A DNA stretch of 64,000 nt. It comes from Candidatus Peribacteria bacterium. GTDB lineage: Bacteria > Patescibacteriota > Gracilibacteria > Absconditabacterales > Absconditicoccaceae. A program made the position numbers and the translations under genes. The number at the start of each line of letters is the position of its first letter. The first letter of the stretch is position 1. Location of the stretch: the NCBI GenBank assembly GCA_023898485.1, contig CP060225.1:310001-374000 (forward strand). The letters are read 5' to 3'. The notes beneath the pieces were generated by a model that was not told the origin of the DNA, did not search any database, and worked only from the letters and a program-made list of their open reading frames with translations. This document shows positions 52,713-63,011 of this stretch, in pieces.

Positions 52713-53510
52713 TTATGATAAAGTTATTCTATCATCACTATTTACTTTTATAAGTCAATCTTTTTTCATACTTTTTATGATATTATTAAATTCTTCATGA
52801 AAATACTTTTCCCTCACCTCTTGGAGCGAGACCTGTTTATGCTCTACTAACTCTTTCATAATCGATCATCTCACTCGACGACGTGAGCCATGAAAAGTGG
52901 ACTGAGGAGCAGATTTAATATCCGTCTTCTTGGCAGTAAGGACAAGAGCACCATAATCCATAAGTGCATTGTGCCAGGTCCTACTCTGACCTGGAGGGAT
53001 ACATGCGATGGCAATATCACGCAGATCGGAGTCGGAGATCTCTTTGGGGAGATCAAGGAGCGTGACAAGCACACGACGGATATTGATATCTAGGACGGGG
53101 ACTTCGATATTTCGCGCGAAGGCCATTAGTGCATGGGCAGTATAGGGGCCAATGCCTGGGAGGCTCAGGAGTGATTTTTCATCCTGAGGGAAAGTGCCAT
53201 CATACTGATCGATGATGATCTGAGCAGTCTGCTGGAGACGGAGGGCGCGGTTGTTATAGCCGAGTCCTGATCGGAGAGAAAGAAGCGTGTGTTTATCCAG
53301 TGTGGCGAGCGACTGCACATCAGGAGCAGTGTCAAGGAAGGCGTATCGCTTGGGGATGACACGTGCGACCTGAGTCTGCTGAGACATGACTTCCGAGACC
53401 AGTATCTCGTATGGATCAGTCGTCTCACGTCGGGGAAGTTCACGTCCGTGTTCGTCGTATCGGGACAGGATGAGGGTCTGGATCTGGCTTATTTTGGAAG
53501 GATCTATCAT
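52713..53510 (-). CDS. mutY: A/G-specific adenine glycosylase (MutY-type HhH-GPD)
   Basis: A 265-residue DNA glycosylase. The catalytic Glu lies in DPYEILVSEVMSQQTQVARV, the helix-hairpin-helix in LPGIGPYTAHALMAFA, and the catalytic Asp in VPVLDINIRRVLV. The C-terminal [4Fe-4S] cysteines of classical MutY are absent: after NALMDYGALVLT the sequence goes straight to APQSTFHGSRRRVRG and a winged-helix-like end (YFHEEFNNIIKSMKKDGLIKV). Some cluster-less HhH-GPD proteins are known. One TGA joins the last 51 codons. Confidence 0.9.
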
Positions 53511-53561
53511 TGCGCAATACATGGTACAAAGAATACTCTTCTGTAACTTTCTGAAAAAGTA

Positions 53562-53590
53562 TTGCAATGCAAACATGGTTTGGCTATAGA
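53562..53590 (+). promoter_or_regulatory. Promoter of tRNA-Lys
   Basis: TTGCAA (53562-53567), 17-bp spacer, TATAGA (53585-53590). Transcription would start about 10 bp before the mature tRNA. Confidence 0.65.
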
Positions 53591-53606
53591 TGCTGTCACT
53601 ATCTGG

Positions 53607-53679
53607 GGGCCAGTAGCTCAGTTGGTAGAGCAGAAGACTCTTAATCTTTTGGTCGTGGGTTCGAGCCCCGCCTGGCCTA
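53607..53679 (+). tRNA. tRNA-Lys (anticodon CTT)
   Basis: A 73-nt cloverleaf. The acceptor stem pairs GGGCCAG with CTGGCCT (one G-U). The D arm contains TAGCTCAGTTGGTAGAGC. The anticodon loop CTCTTAA has anticodon CTT (Lys, AAG). The T arm is GTGGGTTCGAGCCCCGC-like, with GGTTCGAGCCC. Discriminator A; CCA is not encoded, so the Cca enzyme encoded 2 kb away is needed. Confidence 0.97.
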
Positions 53680-53711
53680 GATCGTAACAATAATATCAAA
53701 CATAGCATCAG

Positions 53712-53740
53712 ACCTCCATCCCTCGTTGGGTGGGGGTTTT
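53712..53740 (+). terminator. Terminator after tRNA-Lys
   Basis: ACCTCCATCCC pairs with GGGTGGGGGT around a TCGTT loop, followed by TTTT. One base bulges. Confidence 0.75.
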
Positions 53741-53760
53741 GACTTTCTCCAAAAAATCTC

Positions 53761-53788
53761 TTGACATCGTCATTTACATTCTTATGAT
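53761..53788 (+). promoter_or_regulatory. Promoter of the 103-residue gene
   Basis: TTGACA (53761-53766), 16-bp spacer, TATGAT (53783-53788); the gene starts at 53817. Confidence 0.65.
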
Positions 53789-53816
53789 TTGTGGTACACT
53801 AAAATAAATAAGGTCT

Positions 53817-54128
53817 ATGAAGATTGAAAAATTCCAACAAAGATTGCAAAAGTATGAGGGCAAGAAGGAAGTGCCAGCTGGATTCCTCTTAGAAACGAAA
53901 ATGATTCTGGAGAAGGCTCAAAAGGCCATTAGGAGTTCAGAAGGAATTCAAAAACCCCTACAAACCCTTATTAGAAGGATTCGGCTCTTTCTTAGTAGGG
54001 TGGAGAAGGTGGTAGCAAGCCATGTGTCTCACCAATTAAAAAACTTTTGTACCGAACATCACATTAAAACGGTGTTAGTTATAGATGGTAACTACCGACC
54101 CAAATATGTTAGATACATGGGAAGGTAA
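53817..54128 (+). CDS. Hypothetical helical protein, 103 residues
   Basis: A basic, wholly helical protein (KIEKFQQRLQKYEGKKEV at the start; LIRRIRLFLSRVEKVVAS in the middle) without TGA. A dispersed repeat occupies about 16 codons (53929-53978). No family is recognised. It has its own promoter and terminator. The C-terminal KTVLVIDGNYRPKYVRYMG is the only non-helical part. Confidence 0.6.
   Translation: MKIEKFQQRLQKYEGKKEVPAGFLLETKMILEKAQKAIRSSEGIQKPLQTLIRRIRLFLSRVEKVVASHVSHQLKNFCTEHHIKTVLVIDGNYRPKYVRYMGR
53929..53978 (+). repeat. Dispersed dyad repeat inside the 103-residue gene
   Basis: Left arm TTAGGAGTTCAGAAGG, palindromic centre GAATTC, right arm AAAACCCCTACAAACCC. The layout is the same as in cca: purine-rich units, 6-bp palindrome, pyrimidine-rich units. 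Frame is preserved. Confidence 0.55.
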
Positions 54129-54149
54129 AAAAGAAATCATATTGTATAA

Positions 54150-54178
54150 AGGAGGCAAACTATGGAGGCCTCTTTTTC
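54150..54178 (+). terminator. Terminator after the 103-residue gene
   Basis: GAGGC and GCCTC arms with a 10-base loop, followed by TTTTTC. Confidence 0.7.
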
Positions 54179-54243
54179 TATTGACTCAATATTTTTTATA
54201 TGTATATTATATATATTGTAATATATTTATTAGAGAAAATATT

Positions 54244-55626
54244 ATGGCTAGTTTGTCTCTCTCTTATGATCAGAAAGAAGAAATCAGAACAAGATCAGAA
54301 AGATCAACACTACTGGATACTTTTATTGATCAAATTTATTCATTATTACATGAACAAAAAAAGTGAAACAAACTTAGCAATATTAGTAAGGAGATACTGA
54401 ATACATCGATTATTGTCGACTTGCATATTGATCACTATCTCAAATATGGAAAGAAGAAGATGTCGCATCATCTCAATGTGTTGAGCGGGCTACCGCCATG
54501 ACTTCATATAAAAAACTATGAAGCACTCATTCATTTTTGTCAAATACACTGATTCTTTCCGCTAATCAACAAGATATACTTATGAGAGGAGGAAATTACC
54601 AATAAAGATCTCATTAAAATCAATGATCTACAACAATTAAACGCACTCTTCATATATCTTGTCTGACAAAATCAATTCAGTATTCCTATATTTTCAGAAA
54701 TATCTAAAATTTTCAATGATATAGATACGATTCTCACATCTGATTATGAACCAAATGACCTCATAGAAATCACCAATATCGTACAAGAACTTGCTAAAGT
54801 AAGACAATACCATGATTATACCTTTGGAGCTCGCTCACAAAGAAATAGTGTCTGATGAACACTGAGTGAAAAACTTGCTATAGAAGTTGCATCAAGACTG
54901 GAGAATGAAGTAAGAGAAAAACTTGGTATGCCAACTACCTATATGAAGCTTGCAAGTTATGCAGAAGATGTTAATGAAAAGACTGATCTTACATGGACAA
55001 TATATGATGGCATAGAATACAGGAATATTCCTGTACAACTCACCATAGCTTGAAAAACATGAGCTCTACCAGATAAAATTAGGTCAGTGGAAAATTTTCT
55101 TATGAAAAATAAACATAATATTTCTTATCCATTTTACTTCTCTGTCATTCATGGTCCATTTAAGGAAAAAATAGCAAGTGGTCTCACTCAAATATACACT
55201 CAATGGAAAAAAGATAAATCCATGAGGGAAATGTGATCACCGTCGAATGGATTTCCTTATTTTATAGATATTATTGAGCCACAATATAGTGTATCTGCTA
55301 AAACTAATTATATTATGCTACATATCATCCAGCATATCATCCAAACCAATGATCTTGTGGGTGGCCTTTCTCGTATGCCAACATCCAACGCCATCAAAAA
55401 TCTAGAAACTACCATCAAAAACGAAATACAAAAACTTATCGAAGAGAAATCAAAAATAAAAATTGATCTTGTAAAAATACAAAATATAAATATCGATCAT
55501 ATCAATGTAACAATCCTATCAACACAAGACGCCAACACACAGAATAAGGCAAAAATAATTTGTAAGGTTTCACTTTCATACTCATATAGAAAGACGCATC
55601 ATGGTAATATTATAGTTTATATATAA
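54244..55626 (+). CDS. Hypothetical protein, 460 residues
   Basis: The frame needs about ten TGA glycines (e.g. SVGGTLSEKL and IAGKTGALPDKI). It is soluble, with helical repeats in the first half (TLLDTFIDQIYSLL and NDLIEITNIVQELAKV) and a mixed segment DLTWTIYDGIEYRNIPVQLTI. The C-terminal half is rich in Ile, Asn and Lys. AT-rich and unlike the core genes. No conserved family is recognised. It follows a terminator and precedes cca by 75 bp. Confidence 0.65.
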
Positions 55627-55701
55627 ACTATATCAACTTCTTGCATCTCCTCCCCATTTTCCCTAGACTGGTGATAGTTTTCATATTTGCATTATTTTTC
55701 T

Positions 55702-57570
55702 ATGTATCTGGACAGACTATCAGCACTACAACAGCACTTGGACTATCTCCACACAAAGATACCCCACACTCCCCTGTATCTCGTGGGTGGATGTGTGCGT
55801 GACCTGCTCCTAGGGAGTACCGACTCCCCGACGGATATCGATGTCACTGCTCCTGGAGAACCGGAGACTATTCGCAACCATATCAACTATCAGGAAAAGA
55901 AGTCTGATTTCTCATTTTTCTATACAGAAAAGTTTGGGACGATGACCATAATACCGAAAAAGGGTGAGAAAGGGTGAGAAAGGTCAATAAAGGGTGAGAA
56001 AGGATCTGAGGGTCCTCTCTGAACCTCTCTAAACCTCTCTGAACCTCTCTGAACCTTGCAGTATGAACTCACTCCTCTCCGTACTGAGTGAGGCTATGCT
56101 GATAAGCGTCATCCTGATGAGATCCGTCGATCATCTGATCTTGTGTTGGATAGTCAGAGAAGAGATTTTACCATCAATGCGATGTACTACACCAGTGTCA
56201 TATTTTCGCAGATAAAGACAGAAAAAGACAAAAAGACAAAAAGCAAAGAAGAGCTCGAAACTAGTAACTCGGAACTAGTCACTCTCACCAAACAACTCGA
56301 CAAACAAGGCATCGCATATAATGCTGATAACCATGTGCTTATCATCCAGTCACCAGATCTTATCAGTCAGTCGTTCCCTGAGTGAAAACCTGATCTGACG
56401 TATCTGTTTGCTCTTGTGAAGAGTCTGAGTCCTGACTTCCAACCGCGTCAGCTAGGGATTTTGATAGATCCTGCGAAGTGATGGTCGGATCTACTCAATC
56501 AGAAGATCAGATGTGTAGGCGATGCAGATGATAGGATCAATGAAGATGCACTGAGGATCATCAGAGCATTGAGATTTGTCATACAACTCAATCAAAAGGG
56601 CAATAAAGGGTGAGAAAGGGCAATAAAGGGTGAGAAAGGATATGAGAATTCTCTATGAACCTCTATGAACCTCTATGAACCTCTATGAACCTTTGACTAC
56701 GACAAATCCACCCGACTTGCACTCCAAAAACGATATTTTCAGATCCAACATGTAGCCAAAGAACGCATTTTGCAAGAAATTATGAAAGTCTTGGCGACGG
56801 ATAATTTTTTCTGATTCGTGGCGCTGTGCGATGAGATCAATATTTTGCAATACCTCTTCCCTGCGGTGACCAGGATCAAGCATCAAGATCAGCCGGTGCG
56901 TTATCATCCCTTCGATACCTATACTCACACACTCCTCGTCCTCTACTCACTAGAAAAGATCAATAACAATCCTCTTCTCAAACTCGCTGCACTCTATCAC
57001 GATGTCGGCAAACGCGAACAGTACGATATGCAACGTATCAAGATGTCGATCGATGATGGACGCAACATGTATGGCAGTCGGATCAATCACACGATCTGCG
57101 GCGCTGATCACACTCGTCAGGATATGGCTGCTCTCGGTCTTGGTCGCAAGCAAGTAGATGAAATCACTCGATATGTCGCTATGCATATGAAACCCGGAGA
57201 AATACTCTTCTCTCGTCCTGACAAACGAAAACATAAACTCAGACTCCTTCTGAGTGAGGCGTGATATGATCGTGTCCGCAATCTTCTGGATCTGACGCTC
57301 GCAGATAGACGTGGTCAGTATAACCCACTCCAGTCTTCTGATGAGGACGGTGTTTGGCGTCTGATAGAGCTTTTGGATGAGTTGAATGAAGAGGAGGGTC
57401 AGTTTACGCTCAAGCAACTTGCGGTCAATGGTACTGATATCATGGAGGAATTCGATGTACCAGCATGACCAGAAATCAAGAATCTCTTGCAACAGGCAGT
57501 GGAACGAGTACTACAAGATATTTCGTCAAGAAATACCAAGAAAAAAATACTCAACTATTTGTGTAAATAA
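55702..57570 (+). CDS. cca: CCA tRNA nucleotidyltransferase with HD domain
   Basis: A 622-residue enzyme that adds CCA to tRNA 3' ends. The nucleotidyltransferase part has LVGGCVRDLLLG, the metal-binding D-x-D in PTDIDVTA, and RRDFTINAMYY. The RNA-binding helices include RINEDALRIIRALRF. The HD domain reads HPFDTYTHTL...LAALYHDVGKRE. It is far longer than the usual 400-480 residues. Two near-identical inserts (KKGEKGGERSIKGEKG..., QKGNKGGERAIKGEKG...) occupy turns after FGTMTIIP and after FVIQLN, and a third low-complexity insert contains ELETSNSEL. About 15 TGA codons are used. Confidence 0.95.
55957..56057 (+). repeat. In-frame dyad repeat, first copy in cca
   Basis: About 100 bp. Tandem AAAGGGTGAG units (three, with one AATAAAGGG variant), a GAGGGTCCTC palindromic centre, then four CTCTCTGAAC-type units. 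Encodes KGEKG...EGPLGTSLNLSEPLGT within a beta-hairpin turn of the catalytic domain. Confidence 0.85.
56594..56694 (+). repeat. In-frame dyad repeat, second copy in cca
   Basis: About 100 bp with the same layout as the first copy: AAAGGGTGAG/AAAGGGCAAT units, palindromic centre GAGAATTCTC, then four tandem CTCTATGAAC units. It encodes KGEKGYENSLGTSMNLYEPL within the helix-turn after RALRFVIQLN. Confidence 0.85.
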
Positions 57571-57600
57571 ACAATATTTACTACTCTGTCTAGACGCTGC

Positions 57601-58110
57601 ATGATTGTAGATTTTATCAATAGCCTCACTGCTACAAGCGGAACTGCGATTACTTTCGCAGGACTTTTAGCATATGTGATAGCGCAAGGTATTAAAACCA
57701 TACTTGATGTGAAAAAAAAGTGACACTTTGAGCGAAATGATCTGTTTGATGGTGGTGGCATGCCCAGTTCACATACAGCAGTTGTCGTAGCTGTTGCATG
57801 TATGGTTGGGTGGACCGATGGTTTAGATTCACATGTGTTTGCTCTTTCTTTAGTACTAGCTGCTATTGTTATATATGATGCTCTCAATATCCGTTATTAT
57901 GCCTGAGAACAAGCGAGAATATTGAATACTATCACTGCCAAGCTGAGTAAACATCATACTGACATCTCCCCTACCAAGTTTAAACACCCGCTTGGACACA
58001 CTATACCAGAAGTGCTTATGGGCAGTATAGTTGGTGTTATTAGTGCTGTTATAGGATACAATATCCATCTACGAATTATTGAACTGTTGCAGCACTGGTA
58101 TAGAGCATAA
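57601..58110 (+). CDS. Divergent PAP2-family membrane protein (DUF212)
   Basis: A 169-residue protein with membrane segments and the family core DLFDGGGMPSSHTAVVVAVA, then IVIYDALNIRYYAGEQARILN (Gly by TGA), and KHPLGHTIPEVLMGSIVGV. This is the phosphatase-related DUF212 family, sometimes linked to undecaprenyl or lipid phosphate metabolism. It starts 31 bp after cca. The catalytic His-containing SH/GH motifs are present, though enzyme activity in this subfamily is uncertain. Confidence 0.92.
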
Positions 58111-58115
58111 TCATA

Positions 58116-58589
58116 CTATAGTAGCTGAATAATCCCATGAATACCGTGAATACCAAATGCGAGTGGTATATATATAATAGCTTTTCCTATTATAGCGGCA
58201 GTTAACAATTGTGGTCGTGAAACGCGCCTATGTGCGTATCAAACAGTTATTACGTCTGGTATGGGTCACGATACCCCAACTATAAGAAACAAGAAAAATA
58301 CCCGATCTTTTTTAATGGTATTGGGATCGATAGTTTTTTTGATCCAATGAGGTATATTATAGGTAGTAGTATGTTTTGATCTTATTATTTTAAGAATATA
58401 ATTATTAACTATCAAAACAGACATAATTCACATTACTCCTCCAATAATACCATAAATCGCTACTATTCGCGGATTATATCATTTCACCACACCCAATCAC
58501 ACCATTCCTGCTGGTACGAAAAACACCGGCAACCAGCTTGATGCTATTGCCGAACCTATAAGAGGTATAATATATGATACTGGGTACAT
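58116..58589 (-). CDS. Small membrane protein, possibly VTT/SNARE-associated-like
   Basis: A 157-residue protein with about four hydrophobic segments (YIIPLIGSAIASSWLPVFFV, LVNNYILKII-type and VFFLFLIVGVSGPIPDVITVGY) joined by six TGA glycines. The segment GPIPDVITVGYAHRRVSR...AIIGKAIIYIPLAF resembles the re-entrant part of VTT-domain proteins, but the match is loose. It converges on the PAP2-like gene with a 5-bp gap. Confidence 0.65.
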
Positions 58590-58658
58590 ATCTCATGTGC
58601 TATAAAAACTACGTACTTCTTTATATAATTTTGTATATTCTGTATATATAATACAGTT

Positions 58659-59009
58659 CTACGTCATCTGTGATGAGAAACTAATTACCTCTTGCTCGAT
58701 CTGATGTGTTCTCATATCTACCTGATTGTCTACTACAGCGATATTTTCGTCTTCTAGTAGCTGTATCTGACGCAATCATTTCTCACCCAACTTGAGTGTG
58801 GTGATCTCGCCTTTGCGATTGACGACACGTCGTCGAGGCAGCTGTCCTCGCTCACTCTCATCCATACCCGAGAGCTGTCGGCCTACGAGTTGGGCAGAGA
58901 TATGTTTGTCCAGTAGAGCCGTCACGACTTGTGCGATCTGCCCATATGATGCCACACGCCCACGAGGGATGCGGTTGACGACGGTAATGATAACTTCTTT
59001 CGTATTCAT
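58659..59009 (-). CDS. Alkyltransferase-like protein (ATL), MGMT DNA-binding fold
   Basis: A 116-residue protein with the MGMT C-domain layout: VVNRIPRGRVASYGQIAQVV, then LVGRQLSGM, and PRRRVVNRKGEITTLKLGEKG (last Gly by TGA). The active-site PCHR is absent; the corresponding site reads PRRR without Cys. That is characteristic of ATL proteins, which bind O6-alkylguanine and recruit excision repair rather than transferring the alkyl group. Confidence 0.9.
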
Positions 59010-59123
59010 ACGTATAAGATAAAAAATCAAAAATCAGATGTACTTTCACATATCACTTGTCTATGGTATCATTATATGCAAGTGTACGCACTGTTGCAAG
59101 ATTTGTTTCTCATGATATAATCG

Positions 59124-60275
59124 ATGATCCTCTGACTTGCGCCCATGGATGGCGTCACCAATCTTCCGTATCGCATGATCGTGCAGCGTGTTTTTCAGCA
59201 ATATAATCAAAGCCCGAATCAGACACTCTGGACGTGGACCGAGTTTATGAACGCTGATGGCTACATGGTCCAGCCCCATCGTCTGGCACATCATTTCATC
59301 CATAGTGATCAGGAAAAGAACTTGATTGTGCAAATATATGGATGAACTCGCGAGACACTCGTCTCTACAGCGATTGATTTGGATAGGAAATATGGCAGTC
59401 ATATCGCTGGGATAGAAATCAATATCGGCTGTCCTTCTCCTCGTGTGATGGCATGTGGTGGTGGTTCGGCACTGATGCGTGACTATGATTATCTACGCTC
59501 GATCGTAGAAGAAATCAGTGAATCAATACAACTTCCCCTCAGCCTCAAAGTCAGGACGTGACTTCGCAATGAGGACAAATCAGAGTGGTTTGACACCCTC
59601 GTGGGTCTGACTCCTTTTTGCAAGATGATCACTATCCATGGCAGGACATTCTCCATGGGACATAGCGGAGAAAATGATCGAGACTATATCCAGAGATTTA
59701 GAGAAGCTGTCAGCGAGCAGTGTCTCGTCATCGGAAATGGAGGCATCACTCACTATGATGATATGCAAGGAAAACATATAGATGGCTACATGGTCGGTCA
59801 GGCAGCTATCGGTGATCCGCGAATTTTCACCCCTCACGAACCTACGCCACAGGATCGCTACGATATCATCATGGAGCATATGCATCTCCTGCTCGCTTAT
59901 GAGTATTGGAAAGAGAAGAACATCCCTGACACCTACGAAGATCCTGCTACACTTCACAATAAGACGCTCCTTCACGCTCGGAAAAAAGGCGGAGATATCG
60001 GTGATGATACTCGCCATGAGGTAAGCGAATTGCAACTACACGATTTCGTCATGATGATGCCGACGATGGCAGAGCTTGATGATATAGCGAATAACCTGGG
60101 TAATTATGTGGATTTCGATCGCGAGCATCAGGGTCTCGTAGAATTTCGCAAATATCTGTTTAACTATATCGCTGGACTTCCTGAGTCGAAGGAACTCAAA
60201 AAGTCTCTTGCGAGGACCAAAGAATACCATATGATGAGAAGAGAGATTGATGGGTTTTTTAGTGGGATGTCATAA
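59124..60275 (+). CDS. dus: tRNA dihydrouridine synthase
   Basis: A 383-residue flavoenzyme of the Dus family: LAPMDGVTNLPYR at the start (Gly by TGA at codon 4), NIGCPSPRVMACGGGSALM with the catalytic Cys of GCP, SLKVRTG, ITIHGRTFSMGHSG, and the FMN-phosphate site VIGNGGITHYDD...GYMVGQAAIGDPRIF. A C-terminal helical domain follows. The ATG at 59124 restores the full LAPM strand. The exact uridine modified is not deducible. The stop is 5 bp before the next gene. Confidence 0.95.
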
Positions 60276-60279
60276 AAAT

Positions 60280-61380
60280 ATGCCTAAAAAAGAACAACAT
60301 GAGTTCTATAAAAAATTAGCAGAATTACTGTTAAAATCCTACAACGCGATTGATTTGTATTTTAATCACCCAACTCATTCAATTCCACCATTTTTGAAAG
60401 AAAAATACCAACTCATAAAAAACATTGATCCAAACAACATTATCATTAAACAATCATCCCACAATAGTATTTCGTGATTGAGAAAAAAGCTAAAATGAGA
60501 TCCAAAATGTTTAAAAATATTTCTCTCATCTATTAATACGAATTATCGGTATTGTCTTGAATATATAGAAAAGATACTATGACAAAATCCTTATGGATGT
60601 GACTTTACTATATGAGCCATTAATAATGATTTTTTACTATATACATTAAATTCTAGCAATAAGTATATTAGTTTCCCCTATATACAAAATTGTTATATAC
60701 CTTGAATTATTAGCCAAACAGTACATCATTATCTTGATCTTTTCTACCAACAATCTTTCTCCATTCTAGAAATGCTAGACATAGTAAAATGAGTAAATGA
60801 GTGAGATTTAGTGTGGAGTGATTTATCCGTATCTTGATGAAATCTTAAAGATTATGGATACAAAAATAGGGGGAGGTGATTTCATAAACTCAAGAGCATA
60901 GAAACAGACTACATGCTTAATAATATAAAGAAAACTATACTATACTGACAATTCAAATGATCACACACTTATAAAGATCTAAGGAATCTGTGAACTCATA
61001 AAATACATACTTGGATGCTTTTTGACACAGATTACCAATGATATAATACTAGGTCTATTACCCTAAGTAATAAGATTTGAAAACTTAAGTGACTTATTGA
61101 TAGTTTTCTTGTAGACAGAGATAAGTACGATCATTTCAACAACATGGAGACAAATGAATGGATAGAAACATGTATTACATATATTCAAACTAGAAATAAT
61201 ATCTTTGATTTGAATAGCATTATTTCAATCCATGGGTATGGTTCCATTGTGAATAATATTGATGAATTATGATCCATAAGGCTACATTTATCTATTATTG
61301 ATGATATAGGTAATATATTTATCTATCTCGATCAGCTCAAAAAGAAAATTGATAACATTTACTCAAACTTGCAAATCTAA
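60280..61380 (+). CDS. Hypothetical protein, 366 residues
   Basis: An AT-rich frame with about 17 TGA codons, roughly three quarters of its glycines. It starts MPKKEQHEFYKKLAELLL with a helical head. Later there are polar segments such as SVSGGNLKDYGYKNRGRG and SLEMLDIVKG-like runs, then EWIETCITYIQTRNNIFDL and a C-terminal helix YLDQLKKKIDNIYSNLQI. No family is recognised. It is 5 bp after dus and 11 bp before the PriA-like gene, so it sits inside that operon. Confidence 0.65.
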
Positions 61381-61391
61381 AATATTAACCC

Positions 61392-62468
61392 ATGTCCTAC
61401 GAACACTTCACGCACACCGCCGAAACGAACACCCTGGGTCTGACCAAGGATATTTTCTTGGTGGATATGAAGTCGGAACCTACTGGATACTACAGTCAAC
61501 TCATGCAGGATGGTATCGCCAAGATGCTCCGACAGGGCAAACGTGTCCTCATCATCCACAACGCCTCCTGATACGCCAAATGACTCCTGTGTCAAAGCTG
61601 TGGTTATCAGCCCCAGTGCGATCACTGCGATATCGGTATCGCCTACTACCAAGATCAGGATGGACGTGATTTTGGTCTGTGTCATATTTGCAAAAGAGAA
61701 TACCCCATCCCGACCCAGTGTCCGTCCTGCCACCGTGGTGAACTTCGTCCCTACGGACTGGGTATCGATCAGCTGACCGAACGAGTAGAAAACATGTATA
61801 GTATGAAGTCTCTCATCGTCCGCTCTGATACCGCCAATTCTCTTCCTAAGGTTCGTAAAATCATGGAAGAAGTAGGCAATCATCAGCTCATCATCGCTAC
61901 TTCACTGGCGAGACACTGGCCCGATGATGTTCCGCTCGATTTGGTAGTCATCACGAGTGCGGATGGAGGTCTAGGGCTTCCGCAGTACACCGCTCCGTCT
62001 GATACGTTTTATAGACTCTATGATAGTTTCAGATATCTACCTGCGACGAATTTTGTCGTCCAGACGCACAATATGGACCATCACGTGATCAGGTCTGCAT
62101 GTAGGTTGGATGAGGTATGATTTCTCGAGCAGGATGATGCATTTCGCCAGGCACACCTCTACCCTCCTCATGGACAGATCGCCGTCATCCAGTACAAGAG
62201 CGAAATCGAAGCCAAAGTCTTCTCCACGACCAACAAACTCTACCAAGAGATCCAGTACCTCCTCCAGTCTCCTGGGGAAAAACTACGATCAGACGATATC
62301 GACGTCTACGCTACGCCCCCACTCATCTACAAAATGTATGATAAGTACCGCTACCATATCATCCTCAAAGGAAGCAATATCAGACCACTCCTTGACCATG
62401 TCTATGAAAACCTAAAACTCACTCAGAGATGATTCCAAGTCGATTGGATGGCGAGAGAGGTGGGGTAA
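61392..62468 (+). CDS. PriA-like primosomal protein, C-terminal half only
   Basis: A 358-residue protein matching the second half of PriA: QGKRVLIIHNASGYAKGLLCQSCGYQPQCDHC (two Gly by TGA), then CHICKREYPIPTQCPSC with the zinc-binding cysteines, GIDQLTERVENMY, and the helicase C-terminal and C-terminal domains (LVVITSADGGLGLPQY and HLYPPHGQIAVIQYKS). The DNA-binding domain and the first helicase domain with Walker A/B are absent. The frame starts cleanly, so this looks like a real short form rather than a truncation at the 5' end. Confidence 0.85.
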
Positions 62469-62534
62469 AATGTATCATTAACAAAAAAGACTATCACAAT
62501 TAACTGACTCAACATATAACTTTTTCCTAAAAGA

Positions 62535-62867
62535 TTATTCCTTCCTACTTGATACTTTCTCACCTGGAATCATATCTTCAAGTAGTGCTATAATTTCCTT
62601 GTGGTGAGTAATTTTATTCTGTATCGCGGTTACCAGCTGTGTGCGAATAAGTCATTTGCTAATTTCTAATGGTACATTCTGTGTAAATAGTTCAGCTATG
62701 GCTCTACCACATGCTTCGGAGAATATATCATCAAATTCATATTGCATACGGATTTGATCTAACTCCTCTTGAGTGCCCATGAAAAAAACATCTTTCTCAT
62801 CTTGTGGTTCTATACCCAGTGTTATTCATCTTACCGTTCCTATGTTGATTTTAGTTTTTTGTGGCAT
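62535..62867 (-). CDS. Hypothetical protein, 110 residues
   Basis: A helical, soluble frame (MPQKTKINIGTVRGITLGIE...) with two TGA glycines. It contains QEELDQIRMQYEFDDIFSEA and LVTAIQNKITHHKEIIALLED. No family recognised. It converges on the PriA-like gene. Confidence 0.6.
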
Positions 62868-63011
62868 CTGTAACAATACAATATAGTAAATTTTTAGTCT
62901 ACTCATTACAAAAAGGAACTCAAGATCTTTTTTGACTTTTCTCTATTTTGTGATTTCTTTATCTTAAGTTGACTATGCCCAAGAATAACTGAATTGTGAA
63001 GCATCGGACCA

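Noticed and set aside
53511..53708. N-terminal extension of mutY reading RPGGARTHDQKIKSLLLYQL
   Set aside because: This is the antisense translation of the tRNA-Lys gene at 53607-53679, a well-known false extension. The real start is the ATG at 53510.
55957..56057. CRISPR-like array in cca
   Set aside because: Units are about 10 bp, tandem and coding, with no unique spacers.
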